Below, piece by piece: positions 1 to 10,524 of a stretch of 64,000 nucleotides of DNA (positions are counted from its first letter, which is position 1; each line of letters starts with the position of its first letter). The DNA comes from Phytophthora hibernalis (Eukaryota; Oomycota; Peronosporomycetes; Peronosporales; Peronosporaceae): contig JAAKBF010000171.1 of assembly GCA_012656075.1 (NCBI GenBank), forward strand, positions 992,001 through 1,056,000, in the 5' to 3' direction. The notes under the pieces were generated by a model. The model saw only the letters and a program-made list of their open reading frames with translations, was not told the origin of the DNA and searched no databases. The position numbers were made by a program, and so were the translations under genes.

Positions 1-359
1 AGTGCATGGAGACTCGATGAGATCGCTCCAACCAAACGCGCCTAATCAGCTTCTGTACGCCATGTGCAACTTGACCAAGCGATTTTCTCCGACCTGTTTG
101 ATGATCTTCTCCATGGAGTGGACCTTCGCGAGACGGGATCTCGAGCTCTGAGCTCTCTTCGCCACGACTCTCCAACGTACCAGCGTCTTGTTACTCGAGT
201 GATGAATGATGCGGTCGTGAATTCTGTGTTCCACGCGGCGCCGTCCAGATTCCAGGGTACCCAAGGTTCCAAAACCCTCCTCCGCGCGGCCAGGCCCCCG
301 TCGTGATCCTCGACCGGCACAGACCAGACCTGCAGCCGGACCTTACATCATTCCCAAGC

Positions 360-620
360 CGATCCGGGATCAGATCCCGGCGGTCAATGGCACACAAGTG
401 TGCATTCGGTTTCAATGAGTGAAATGGTGTACGTTTCCGAACTGCAAGCATCTCCACGAACTTCGCCGTCTCCCGCCTGACGTTCTGCAGTGGGTGACGG
501 AAATGCACACGGGCCCGGCAGCTGCGCACTCAGAGGGAGTGAAGACATTGGGGAGGAGAGCACTCAGCGACCAGGTTGCCCACATGTAACCCAACAATGG
601 TTCTTTTGTTTCCACCCGTG
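360..620 (+). pseudogene. gag-like fragment with CCCH-type zinc finger
   Basis: A frame running through about 361-600 encodes a segment with the pattern VCIRFQ, then a stop, then VKWCTFPNCKHLH, followed by LRRLPPDVLQWVTEMH. The C-x8-C-x4-C-x3-H spacing is close to CCCH fingers found at the C-terminus of Gag-like proteins of DIRS-type elements. A stop codon at about 417 interrupts the finger. The upstream stretch 64-306 is open for 80 codons in a different frame and may be the rest of this product. The assignment rests mainly on position ahead of the polymerase and on the finger pattern. Confidence 0.4.
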
Positions 621-728
621 TCTTCTACTGCGTCTGACGCAGCCATATCGATCAGATCGAAATTTCATGCCGATGCCACTAGCACCGTCGCGTCTGGCGC
701 CGAGACTCGATGCCATCCCAGAACGGTT

Positions 729-1131
729 CCATCGGCGTCGACTGCTGGTCAGTGTACCCCTACAGTGCCAGGCACCGCGACTTCATCGCCGGATGTTGTA
801 TCGGACGATCAGATCGTCACCAACGCGGCCCATCGGCGTCGTACGCTGGTCCGAGAGTCATTTCAGTGCCAGGAACCTCGCTCCGTCATCGGATGTTGTA
901 TCGGACGCGCAGACCATCACCAACGCGGGTCCATCGGCATCGTACGCAGGTCTGAGGGCCATTTCGGTTCCAGGCACCTCGTTTTTGTCGCCGGCTGTTG
1001 TATCGGGCGCGCAGAGCTTCACAAACGCGGGCCCATCCGCGTCGCACGCTAATCTGAGTGCCATTTCGGTGCCTGTCACCCCGACTTTGTCGAAGGATGT
1101 TGAACCCGACGCGCAGAGCGTCGTCTGCGCG
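729..1131 (+). repeat. Tandem repeat, four degenerate copies of about 102 bp
   Basis: Four successive units begin near 729, 830, 931 and 1032; each carries a variant of CCATCGGCGTCGTACGCTGG, then a TTTCAGTGCCAGG-like core and a GATGTTGTATCGGACG-like core. The unit is close to 34 codons, so in the RNase H frame it gives repeated peptide units with VVSDAQTITNAGPSAS-like cores. It is a coding minisatellite between the gag-like region and the RNase H of the element. Confidence 0.7.
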
Positions 1132-1139
1132 GACCATGG

Positions 1140-1580
1140 ACCGGACGCCACTGGCCTTCGTGGTTTTCACTCCCGCCTTAATGCCTCCTTTGACGGCGGC
1201 TTTCGGCCGTTGAGCGGACGGTGCGCCATTGCCTGGTGCGTCTGGTCCAGTGATCACCGTCTCATCCATTGGCAGGCCACCACGTTTCTGGATTCACACT
1301 CCAACAACGTCATGGAGGCTAAAGGCCTTCTCGCGTGCCTCAATTGGATTCGAAGCTCGTTTTCGTCTCCTAGGGTGGATGTTTTCGGTGACTCTCGGGT
1401 GGTTATCTCCCAGGCGCTATGTCAGTTTGAGTGCCGGGCACCCCATCTGGCTTCGTTAATCGGTGCGATTCGGGCCCAGGGCACCGTTGACACACTTCTC
1501 TATCTTCACGCCATTCTCCGGGCTTCAAATACCGTCGCCGACGGACTCTGAAATTGGATAATGGACTCGTTTCCCAAGGC
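1140..1580 (+). pseudogene. RNase H domain (RVT_3-like), first of two in the DIRS-like element
   Basis: The frame encodes an RNase H fold with ASFDGGFRP, then CAIAWCVWSSDHRLIHW, then NNVMEAKGLLACLNWI, then VDVFGDSRVVI and finally NTVADGL followed by NWIMD. The four acidic positions of the DEDD active site (FDGG, MEAK, GDSR, VADG) are all present, so this domain looks catalytically complete. A TGA at 1549-1551 interrupts the conserved ADGL-x-NWIMD end. This type is usually a stand-alone RNase H or sits after a non-LTR RT; here it precedes the RT of a DIRS-like element. The second RNase H-like segment downstream lacks its central Asp. Confidence 0.75.
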
Positions 1581-3218
1581 CGACCTCACCTTGTCGGGTA
1601 CGCGCTGGCCATGCCCCCGTCGTACGCTTCGGCTCAGAGCCCTGCGAGCCTGCTGTGTTTCTCGCCCACGAATACGTCGATTCTTTCCGATCTATTAGCT
1701 CACGTGGCGGCGACCTGGTCGCTTGTCCTTCAAGATTTTCGCCGCGTGGCACACCTTGTTCAAGCCCGATTCGTCCAACAGTCCAACAATCGGCCTAGCC
1801 ATCCTCCTGTCGCGCGGTCGCTCTCCCCTTCGTGCGTTTTCACATTGGCGAGTTCTCTTCCGTACTGGTTCGACACGCCACCAACCCGTTCAAGGCCGCC
1901 CACCGTGCGTGACCCGTACGGTTTCGACGCACTCCACTCTGCTGCACGGCGCGTTGGAGTGCCGTTTCCCATGGACTCGGCCTTTCTGGCAACGGGACCA
2001 GGTCCCCATGCTGTTCCGAACATCGATCTTCGTATCCTGGATGTGTTAGTGACATACGCTAGGTTTGGGATTCCAGGAACACTCACCCTCTTTCGCGGCC
2101 AGACCGCGGCAGACCCTCGTCCGAACAAAGCCCTTCGCACATGGCTGTATCGTGCCCATCTAGCGTCTTATCCGAATCTTGACCTCCTGTGCGCCATCGC
2201 CCAGGACGGGCTGGTTCCTCCCTGGAAGGACCCCTCGGCCCGGCGGGGTCCACGCCCGACACCGTCCAACTATCCTAGGGCCCGCACAGGTGCGGGCCTG
2301 GTGGTCGACAAACTCCTCACCGATTATTACAAGGGTCGTGCAATCATCGCGACCATGCAAGCTTCGAATACGACCCCACGATTCACTCGAGCGCGTTCGC
2401 TCTAATACCAAATAAGGATAAACCCTTGCACCTGGATGGTCGGATCATCCACGACTTATCTGCATCAGACGGACTGTCCGTCAACGCGGAGACGGCCTCA
2501 GAAGCTTCTCCCGATGCGACTTAGGACCCGTTTGTCTCCATTGCGCGTCGCGTTTGCGAACTTCGTCGCCGGTACCCAGGGTACACCATTTACGCCATGA
2601 TCGCAGATATCGCTGAAACCTTTCACCACGTGCCAGTACACGCGGATCATGCGTCAGCTTTTGGGGAACGTTTGCCTTGCTCCTCTCATGGCATTGTTTC
2701 TGGGCCGACTTCGGATGGACATCTTCACCGAGGTTCTTCGCTGTCTTCGGGAAAGCCGTCCGTCACTACTTGCGCACCGGGCAATCCATCGTGCTCGGAC
2801 ATTGGGAACCCTTTGGTAGTTTCACTGGGTAGACGACATTGTTCTCATTGAAGTCGATATCGATGATCGCCTTCAGAAGGCAGAGAAGCGTCTCAGAGAC
2901 GGAGTAAAGCTGGTGTTTGGTTCAGACGGCTGGCATGAAGGCAAATTCACGACCTGGTCGCGCGACTTTCATGCTGTAGGAATTGACTGGAGTATCCCTT
3001 GCGAATGCATCACAGTTCCTCAGAGGAAGATTGACAAACTACGATCCGTCCTGACGGAGACGTTGGGGAAGGACTTCATATCGAAGAAGCGACTGAACAG
3101 CGTGATCGGTGTCCTTCGACATGTGATCAGCTTCATTCCAATCACGAAGCCATTCATCCAGCGCTTGACTGCGGTTCAGAGCTTTGTCGGAAACTCGCGT
3201 GCTCAGGTGTTCCGATGA
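1554..3218 (+). pseudogene. Reverse transcriptase of the DIRS-like element
   Basis: An open stretch at 1554-2405 covers the region ahead of the polymerase core, ending near TDYYKGRAIIATMQAS. The polymerase itself appears across frameshifts: PLHLDGRIIHDLSASDG (about 2424-2475), ADIAETFHHVPVHADHASAF (about 2601-2660, fingers/palm motif A), the palm catalytic box WVDDIVLIE (2826-2852) and a thumb-like segment with RKIDKLRSVLTETLG (2913-3218). The FHHVPVH and WVDD forms are typical of DIRS/Ngaro-type RTs, not of Ty3. At least three frame breaks and several stops are present, so no functional product is expected. Confidence 0.75.
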
Positions 3219-3690
3219 CAGAGTTCCTTCGGAAGGATCTGCAGTGGTGGAAGACTCTAGCATTCCAGACTGAGTTCGCGGCTATGCCGATGAACCTATT
3301 CGACCACACCAAGGCTTTCGACGAGGCATGGCTGGTGATCGCGGCGAAGGGTATACTCTGCATTACGAGTTTAAAACTCCAGAAGCGTCGACTCCTGAAT
3401 AAGCGTGGACAGGCTCGAGATGGTAGCGAGCTTGCTCACGCCTTGACCAGCGTCACAGAGACATGGGGACCACGCCTATCTACGGAGAGCACCTGGTGCC
3501 ACATCGTCATCCACGGCGAGCGATGGATCACAGAACTGGTCGACAGGATGAATTGCAAGTCCCCAGAAGGGCAGCATGCCCTGCGGCAGTGCACGTTGAT
3601 CCAGGCTCGTTACAGACTGCACTTCACAACACATACGATTCGGCAAAGATTGGGGCAGACCCGGAAGTGCGACGTCCACGGGAATAACAG
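3215..3690 (+). pseudogene. Second, degenerate RNase H-like region after the RT
   Basis: Downstream of the RT the frame encodes a segment containing ELAHALTSVTETWGPRL, then TWCHIVIHGERWITELVD, then LIQARYRLHFTTHTIRQRLG. This matches the layout of the RNase H domain that follows the RT in DIRS elements (a Glu helix with WGPRL, then a beta strand that normally carries H-x-DN, then an alpha segment ending in a HIPG-like loop). The central Asp is replaced (IHGERW), so the domain looks inactive. Its reading frame continues without interruption into the recombinase N-terminal domain. Confidence 0.55.
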
Positions 3691-3779
3691 TACTAACTAT
3701 CGTAATATGTACCAGATTACAGCATGCACCGGCGTGTGGAGGGAAAGCGAGACCAACTCAAGCGGGCTTCAGTCTCAGC

Positions 3780-4842
3780 CGGACACTTGGCTGCTACAGC
3801 AAGAACTTAAGTTCTGGGAAACGATCTGTAACGATTTCGGATTCTCCGTGTGGATTGACGAACTGCCCATGGCTCAACAATCACGGTTGGTCGGACTGTT
3901 CGCGGCATTGTGCGCTTCAGAAGAGCACAACAAGGCGCGAAAAGGAAACAAGTACCAGACATTCGACGGACAAATGGCAGCAGTGACATTCGCACACAAG
4001 GCAGTTCGGAACACCAACCTCAATTACCATGATCCGGAATATGAGCTCATCGCTCAAGGATACAAGCGCACCCATGGTCACGTGGACCGGAAGCAACCAG
4101 TTACTACACCAATGCTGCTCAAGATGCATGAGCTCAGAGCCCGGCGCGATCCAGTGAGTGATCTGTTGTGGGATCAATCGTCCTAGCGTTCTTCTTCCTC
4201 GACCGAAGATCAGAGCTGTGGGGACCGGTGGTCAGCGACAAATCGACGGGGGTTATTCGGACGCATTGCGTGAAAGCGGCCAACGTCATCCTACGAGACA
4301 AGCTAGGACACAGGTCGGACCTGAAGAACCGAGAGCGGCATCAGTAGAGGTGATTTCGAGTAACACAAGGAAGATCGAGTAGCCCAGGGCACGACGGTAC
4401 TTCATTACAAACCCAGCCACGCATACCTGTGTCCGGTGACAGGGGTCAGACAATGCCTGGGCGTTCGATCAGAATGGCTCTCGACAGGGCGGAAGTTGGG
4501 TCCGTACCTCACTTCAATTTCGACTTCTCGGACAATCAAGAAGACACAAGTGGCCAATCTCATCAAACTGTCAGCTGCTGACATGGGTCTACCACGATCC
4601 GACTACTCCATCCACTCACTCCGCATAGGAGGCGTCTGTGCACTGCTGGCAGCAGGCAAGAGCGACCTCTACTGGGCCGGTGGGCCAGCTGGTGTTTCAC
4701 TGTCTACACCAGACTACGACCGGAAATGATTCGAGACGCGGCAAGCTGTATGATCTAGGCCTCTACCTGGGAGTGCCACGAGCAAGGCGTCGTACCGGCC
4801 AGAACACGCGGCAACCAGAAGGGGAGATCCAGGGAGTCTAAC
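3780..4842 (+). pseudogene. Tyrosine recombinase of the DIRS-like element
   Basis: The N-terminal SAM-like (core-binding) domain is in the open frame up to 4186, with WLLQQELKFWETICNDFGFS, LVGLFAALCASEEHNKARKG and YKRTHGHVDRKQPVTTPMLL. After frame breaks the catalytic domain follows: DYSIHSLRIGGVCALLAAGK contains the HxxR box (His 4613-4615, Arg 4622-4624), and a further frame gives GRWASWCFTVYTR with the presumptive nucleophilic Tyr at 4705-4707. The first catalytic Arg lies in a badly decayed part (4190-4430) and was not identified. Tyrosine recombinase in place of a DDE integrase is what defines the element class. Confidence 0.75.
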
Positions 4843-4898
4843 TCTCCAAGCTAATAAAGTCAACTTGCCCCTCGCAGTGAAGTCCCGAAGGAGGAAAG

Positions 4899-5110
4899 AG
4901 CGTCTTTGGTGATACTGTTGTGGTGGAGGCGTGCATTGTGTCGGGCTGTAAGGAATGGTTCCTGCTTGGCGTGGACTTTATGCAAGCCAACCACGCCAAC
5001 ATGGACTTCAAGCGCAACGAGATCCGGTACGCAGAAGCCGGGAGCTCGATCGTTATTCCGTTCCGCATGTACGAGGGACCGGGGTGCGCGAAAGCCGCGG
5101 TAGTGCGCAT
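4899..5110 (+). pseudogene. Retropepsin C-terminal fragment
   Basis: The frame encodes VVVEACIVSGCKEWFLLGVD followed by FMQANHANMDFKRNEIRY, the C-terminal half of an aspartic protease (the flap-distal LLGVDF strand and the MDF..NE.RY segment common in Ty3 proteases). The DTGA active-site half is missing, in agreement with 5' truncation of the element. It is followed by a linker region with multiple stops before the RT. Confidence 0.65.
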
Positions 5111-5539
5111 GGCGAAGAGAATGCAGCTCGAAGGAGTACCGTCACTCCAGTGGAGGTGGCAGTGACCGCGAAGGACGGCGAGAAGGGCATCTTCTTGCCC
5201 ACGCAAGGCGCAGGCGCGGTAATGTTAGCAGCTACTGCGAACCGGTAGGGCTGGGTTCCCGCCATTAACGCAAATGCAAAGCAAGTGAAGCTGCCTTCGA
5301 AACGAGAATTAGGTACATGGATACCCTTGGATGAGGACGTGACTGTACTGAATTTGGACGACGAGTCGCAGCACAAACGAGTGAAGGCCTGGTTAGACTA
5401 ATTGGGGTGATACTGAGACGCCGCTCGAGAACGAAGCGGACGTGTGGATTGGTGAGCAGGACGAGGAGAGCCAGCAGCTGGTGCTGAAACTGCTGCGTAC
5501 CTATCGGAACTTGAGGGCGGAGACGGGTGACTGCCACCG

Positions 5540-6770
5540 TCTACGGCATTAGACATTGAGTACCACATCGATACGGGTAACGCCGCACCGATCATGCTGA
5601 AAAGGCGCAGGTAGGCACAAGCGGAGGACCCGGTGGTCGACGACAACGTGAGGAAGATGTTGGGAGCCGGTGTAATCGAGGAAGGCAACGGGGTTGGGGG
5701 TTCCCCGTTGTCCTGGCTCGTAAGAAGGATGGGAAGGTACGCTTCTGCGTAGATTATTGCACGCTGAACAAGGTGACGCGTAAGGATGACCTCAAAGCGG
5801 GCTACTGGCAAATTCGCATGGCCGAGGACGACAAAGCGAAGACGGCCTTTATGACGAAGAAGGGCTTGTACCAGTTCGTGAGAATGCCGTTCGGGCTGAC
5901 GAACGCACCATCCACGTTCCAAAGGATGATGAATAGTGTGCTGAGGGGACTGACATGGACTACTTGTACCTGCCTAGTCTACCTGGACGACATCATTGTG
6001 TATACACGTGGTGGTATCCACCGACATGTGGTGGAGCCGGCCTGCGTACTAGAGACTTGCGCAAGCAGGGCTCACATTGAAACTGAAGAAGTGCGAGCTC
6101 GCGACGCGACGAATGGAGTACCTGGGGCACGAACTAAGCTCAGAAGGAGTGCGACCGCTGCAAAGATTAGTGTCAGCAGTGCAGGACTTCGCACGACCAA
6201 AGGACGCGGTGGAGGTGAAGCGCTTCGTGCATCTCGCCGGGTATTACCGTAGGTTCGTAGAGGGGTTCGGGTCCATGATGGCACCGGTGACCAAGCTGTT
6301 GCGGAAGGATGCGGAAGGATGCGGAATGGGAGGGCAGAAGCCCAGCAAGCAGCCTTCGAGCAGGTAAAAGTGATCCTAACTACCAAGCCCTTGCTTCTAT
6401 ATCCTGATTTTTAGCGACCCTTCAGGCTTGTGACCGACGCTAGCAAGGTGGAGCTCGGTGCTTGCTTAATGCAAGATCACGGAAAAGGCTGGCAGCCGGT
6501 GGCGTACGCCAGTAAGGTGAACAGCGCCACAGAGGCAAATTATGACATCACTGAGTTGGAATGTTTGGCGGTGGTGTGGGCTATTAAGCTATTCCGCCCT
6601 TACTTGTATGGGCGAAGCTTCGTGACGGTGACGGATCATGCCGCGCTCAAGTGGTTGATGACAAGTGCTTATCTGACAGGCAAGTTACATCGGTGGGCCC
6701 TTACGTTGCAGGAGTTCAATTTCGGGTTGGAGTATCGGCCAGGCAATTCTGATGTGGTGGCTGTCGCGCT
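5540..6770 (+). pseudogene. Ty3 reverse transcriptase and RNase H
   Basis: RT motifs appear across frames: DTGNAAPIMLKRRR, LARKKDGKVRFCVDYCTLNK (motif A region), LKAGYWQIRMAEDDKAKTAF, GLYQFVRMPFGLTNAPSTFQ and the catalytic YLDDIIVYT (about 5980-6006). The thumb/connection follows in another frame with YLGHELSSEGV and FVHLAGYYRRFVEGF (6077-6300), containing a short duplication (GCGGAAGGAT repeated near 6301-6318). The RNase H begins at VTDASKVELGACL (about 6427), then YDITELECLAVVWAIKLFRP, TVTDHAALKWLM and LEYRPGNSDVVAVALSRAP, so Asp, Glu, Asp residues are retained; the usual final VADALSR reads VAVALSR, a lost Asp. At least three frame breaks. Confidence 0.85.
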
Positions 6771-6779
6771 CTCGAGAGC

Positions 6780-7950
6780 ACCAGTGGCAGCGACGGTGTT
6801 AGCAGCAATCGGGCGACGACGGAAGTCAAGAGTGAAGCCGAGAGTGGCTGCATCGGTCTCGACGACGGGTGCCACACGGGGTAGCAGCGACGGGGTACCG
6901 ATGAACGCGACGACAACGGTAAGCACTCCTGCGAACACAGAGACAGCAGCGGCACCCAGTCCAACGAGGGCAGCAAGTGCCGAACTGGCCGAGCAGTGAC
7001 AGAAACGGCAGTGACGGCAGCGGCGGGGAACACGACGAAGCCGGCAGCGGCAGAGATGCCAAGGACGACGACGTCAGCCGTGACGGTGAGGACGACGGCA
7101 ACACCGGAACTGACGGCGGTGCGACAGTCCAGCGATACGGCAACCGCGGCTTCAGTGAGAACCGGGAGTCGTCGGCAGAGGTGCAGGCGATCGAGCGGAC
7201 ACAAACCCACTTGGGCAAGGACGCGAGCGACAGTCCGGCGGAAGCGCCGCGCGGCGACGAGGCAGGAAGGTCGGCGAGTGGGGCGGAAGCGGTGAATGCG
7301 GCGGAGGCGGCCACGACGAAACCAGCAGGTCACGGTAAGGTCGCAGGAGCAGCGAAACGGCAGAAGACGAGCCGAGGACCAGCAGCGGCGCCTCCAATGA
7401 CCAGGGCGGCAAGCCGCCGCGCGGAGGACGCGAGGCGACGAAAGCAGAAGCAGCAGACGGCGATGCCGGCGGTGCAAAGCCGCGGAGCTGGCGAGCAGGC
7501 CGACGTTGAAGAGGACGCGGGTGTTCGAGACGACGTGGCCGTGCTGCAATCAACGAGAGCAGCCACAGCAGCGACAGGAAGTCCGGGCGGCACGGCAGAG
7601 TCGGTGAGCCAGCGAAAGCGGAGTAACGGTTAACGTCGCGAAGAGATCCTCGGCGACGAGTAGCTCGGCAGTGACGCGAATCCCGGCAGCCAGCAACCAA
7701 GCGAAGACGCGAGTCCCGACGACCAGCAGTCAAGCAGCGACGTGGCCCCGACGACGAGTAGTCCGACGATGGCACGAGTAGCCAACGGACAACGGCGCGA
7801 GTACCGGCGACGAGCAACCGGACAGCGACCCGGACTCTGGTGGCGAGCAGCCAGGCAGCAACGCGAGCCCCGGCGCCGAGCAGCCGAGCCCATCGGCGGC
7901 CAGAGTGACAGCGAGGCCCGACGAAGAGAGGGCGATTGAACCAATACGTG
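6780..7950 (+). other. Low-complexity hydrophilic linker between RNase H and integrase
   Basis: About 1.2 kb rich in GACGGCG, GCGGAG and GACGAG motifs; open for 218 codons in one frame (6977-7633) with a Gly/Asp/Ala/Arg/Ser-rich composition and no recognisable domain. Long antisense open frames here (6716-7549, 7152-8000) are composition artefacts. It lies inside the Ty3 element. Confidence 0.55.
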
Positions 7951-7957
7951 GTGGCGG

Positions 7958-9673
7958 GTGCCGAGTACAACCGTGAAGCCAAGGCGAGTCGAGGAAGCAT
8001 CAGCGCAGAGACTGCAGCAGCGGGCTGCTGTACCGGCCAGTGGCAAACTGACGTTGCAACGCACAGATGTCATGGTCATAGCCGCGCAGGAACGAAGCAA
8101 GATGGTGCAGCGGCTAGTGAAAGCGGGTGAGCATGGCGGGCGACAGGTTGATGTCCGGCATGAACTAGCATTTATCGAGACGGCGAAAGGCAGACGTGTG
8201 ATACTGCCCCCGGAGTTGTGGGTCACAGCGTTCAAAGAATGCCACGACTCCGTGTGGGCAGGGCACCCAAGAGCGACGCACACGTACGGGCGTCTGGCGC
8301 AGTGCTATTGGTGGCCGGGCTTGCAACGAGAGGTGAAACGATGGGTGGTAGGCTGCCAAGAATGCGGAAGTCGTAAAGCTAGGCCGCGCGAGGTGGTGCC
8401 ACCGTTGAGGATCATACATGGGGGTGACGTCGGGACCTCTGGGCCCTGGACCTTGCTGGACCATTGCCCGTAAGCGGATGAGGGCAGCGGTATGTGATTG
8501 CGGCTGTCGAGTATGTGACGCGCTATGCAGTAGCGATCGCGTCCGAGGAGCATACAGCAGACACAGTTGCGAGCTTCTTGATGAAGCAGGTGGTCCTGAG
8601 GTTCGGGCCGTTCCGCGAGCTGTTGACCGGCGGCGCACCCGAGTTGACGGGGAAGGTGATCGAGCAATTAGTCATCATGCTGCAGTCGGAACAGATCAAC
8701 CCTGTTCCGTATCGACCTCAGATGATAGGGCTCGTAGAAAGGTTTCATCGCACCTGGAAGGACTGCGTGGCGACGTATATGCATAACGACCGGCAGAACG
8801 ATTGGGACACATGGGTCTATTTCGCGGCATACGCGTACAACTCGGGCCAGCATTCGACAGTGATGTTGTCGCCCAATGAATTGATGATGGGGCGCAAGCT
8901 GCGTGCACCCAATGAGTTGATGCGGAGAACCAGCGTGGCGGAGGCCGGTGAGCTGACAGCGTACCACAAACGGTTGTTGGCGGCGTTGAAGAGCAGTCAT
9001 GAGTGCGCTGAGCAGGCGGGGCGAGAGAGCAGCAGTGTCAAGCGCGCTATTACGCCCGCAAGGTGACAGCGAAAGAGAGTTTGCCGCGGGCGATAGAGTG
9101 TGGATGTTTCGGCCACCACGAGGCGGGCGTCTAAATTTGTGCATCGTTCGGCCAGACCGCTGCGGGTACTAGAGCCCGCGGGCTACGACAACTACCTAGT
9201 TGAGTGGGAAGATCGGGACAACGCGAAAGAGCAATTTATAGCTCACGCGACGTTCCTGATAACCTACCGACCGCCGGGCGACTGGCTGAGTGCAGTAGCA
9301 GTGGACATCGAGGCGCATCTGGAACACGAGGACGAGCATGAGCCGGGTGGCGATGTCGAGACGTCAGCAGAAGCTCCGCGACCAGCGGTTGCGGCTGTCC
9401 ATGCGGTCACGGCAGGCGGAGGCACGAAGCGAAGCCGAAAGGCAGCAGCAGCTGAGACAGAGTGGCGCAGAACGAGTGAGAAGTTGGTGGAGTTGCGTCG
9501 GAGACGACAACGACACCAGGCCGGACACTACGTGCTGGAATACGAGCTCCAGCCCGTACTCGATGATCCCGAGGCGAGGACGGGTGCCGATTTTTGTATC
9601 AGTCCGTGAGTACGATGAATACTTCCAAGCCGACAGGGTCGTGGAAGACACTGAGGGTGGAGAAGGCGTGTAA
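7958..9673 (+). pseudogene. Ty3 integrase with zinc finger, catalytic core and C-terminal tail
   Basis: The HHCC zinc finger is seen as HDSVWAGHPRATHTYGRLAQ (about 8250-8310) continuing to WVVGCQECGSRKARPREVVP (about 8345-8405). The core follows a frameshift: RYVIAAVEYVTRYAVAIASE, then LRFGPFRELLTGGAPELTG, PYRPQMIGLVERFHRTWKD and the YNSGQHSTVMLSPNELMMGR segment (8494-8930). The second catalytic Asp is changed: LLTGG where the family has LLTDG (codon 8629-8631 is GGC). A GPY/chromo-like segment with YDNYLVEWEDRDNAKEQFI follows (about 9184-9240), and the tail ends with VREYDEYFQADRVVEDTEGG next to the LTR. The catalytic change plus frame breaks make it inactive. Confidence 0.85.
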
Positions 9674-10205
9674 CAGGTTGGGCAGTGTGGAGGACCCCTA
9701 CGAGTACAGTGTTGGCGAGTGTGCGTCGGGTGGACGCGTGAGGGTCGTCGGCTGCCTGATGAGCACGACAGCTGTGTTGAACGAATGAGAACGATGAGAG
9801 AGTGTGACAGTGTGTCACTCGAAACGAGTCCGAACGATGACGAGTGATTGAGGTACCTCGGATCGGTGGGAGCGGGATCTGGTCGATGTATCTGAGGCGG
9901 GTACGAGCGAGCGAGCCGGTCGGCGAGCGCTCACTTTGGAATCTGCGGGCTGACGGACAAGCCGGAAGACCAGACGAAGGAGGACCCAATAGCCTAACAG
10001 AGGGCGAGTAGGATTGTCGTTAACTGCAGTCGTACGAGTAATAAATAGGAGCGGCACCGAGGTGGATGTTCTGGCGCGGAGATCAGTGTATCTTCGTCTG
10101 CGCCCGTACGCGCCTGGTTGAAGTAGCTGTCCACACACGCGGGCGGCGCAGCACTGGAGCATACGACCTGCCCAACGAGCCGGGCAAGACAACAGACTCG
10201 TTACA
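9669..10205 (+). repeat. 3' LTR of the Ty3 element (537 bp)
   Basis: Begins TGTAAC (9669-9674), directly after the integrase tail, and ends GTTACA (10200-10205), giving a 6-bp inverted terminal repeat with the canonical TG...CA ends. An AATAAA polyadenylation-like signal lies near 10041. Immediately after the LTR the sequence switches to an antisense Ty3 RNase H, which supports the boundary. No second LTR copy is in the window to confirm it. Confidence 0.6.
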
Positions 10206-10524
10206 GCATCATCCGTTGCACATATGAGTCCAACATGTAGACCAAATTGCGATGGTCCGTGTACAAGTGAAATCCCCGTGGGTGAAACAGGGGACAATCG
10301 AGCAGGCGCGTCAATTCCACGATGGCAAATGCATTAGATAACGCTGCGCTTTTGTTGAAGTGATCCGCACAACTGCCGCTCCCCGTTGCATATGGGAGCC
10401 CGTATGTTGCCCAAGAAGCGCATCCTGCTCGAAGTACCCTGAGGGGGTATTTTCTAACCGTTTCGTAAACAGTAGTTGTAGCCGCGGATGACCAGGTAGG
10501 AGCCGGGGCCAAGAAACCAAGCAA
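10206..10524 (-). pseudogene. Antisense Ty3 RNase H fragment
   Basis: On the minus strand the frame encodes AALSNAFAIVELTRLLDCPL followed by FHPRGFHLYTDHRNLVYMLD, the central RNase H motifs of a Ty3 element (Glu helix and TDH-x-NL strand) but a different family from the plus-strand element. The frame stops exactly at the LTR boundary (10205/10206), indicating that the plus-strand Ty3 element landed in, or recombined next to, this older copy. The upstream RT part is not recognisable in the following 400 bp. Confidence 0.65.

Larger units (their letters stand above)
64..4860 (+). mobile_element. Degenerate DIRS-like (tyrosine recombinase) retrotransposon
   Basis: Reading along the plus strand one finds, in order, a CCCH-finger gag-like segment, an RNase H with all four acidic residues, a reverse transcriptase, a second decayed RNase H-like segment and a tyrosine recombinase. 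This content (RT-RNase H plus tyrosine recombinase, no integrase) is known for DIRS/Ngaro-class retroelements, which are present in Phytophthora. Every module is broken by stops or frameshifts, so the copy is dead. I did not identify the terminal repeats, and the outer limits are estimates; the right edge meets a truncated Ty3 element near 4860-4890. It is unusual to see two RNase H modules in one element. Confidence 0.75.
4890..10205 (+). mobile_element. 5'-truncated Ty3 (gypsy) retrotransposon with 3' LTR
   Basis: In plus orientation: tail of a retropepsin (4899-5110), RT (about 5540-6100), connection and RNase H (6077-6770), a long low-complexity linker (6800-7940), integrase zinc finger and core (8080-9066), a GPY/chromo-like C-terminus (9100-9673) and a 3' LTR (9669-10205). 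No gag and no 5' LTR are visible; the element begins abruptly after the DIRS-like relic. Several frameshifts and stops show it is defective. The order PR-RT-RH-IN is the Ty3/Metaviridae order. Confidence 0.85.

Noticed and set aside
6716..8000. Long antisense open frames of 277 and 282 codons
   Set aside because: They lie opposite the Ty3 low-complexity linker; composition bias (few antisense stops) explains them, and no family feature is seen.
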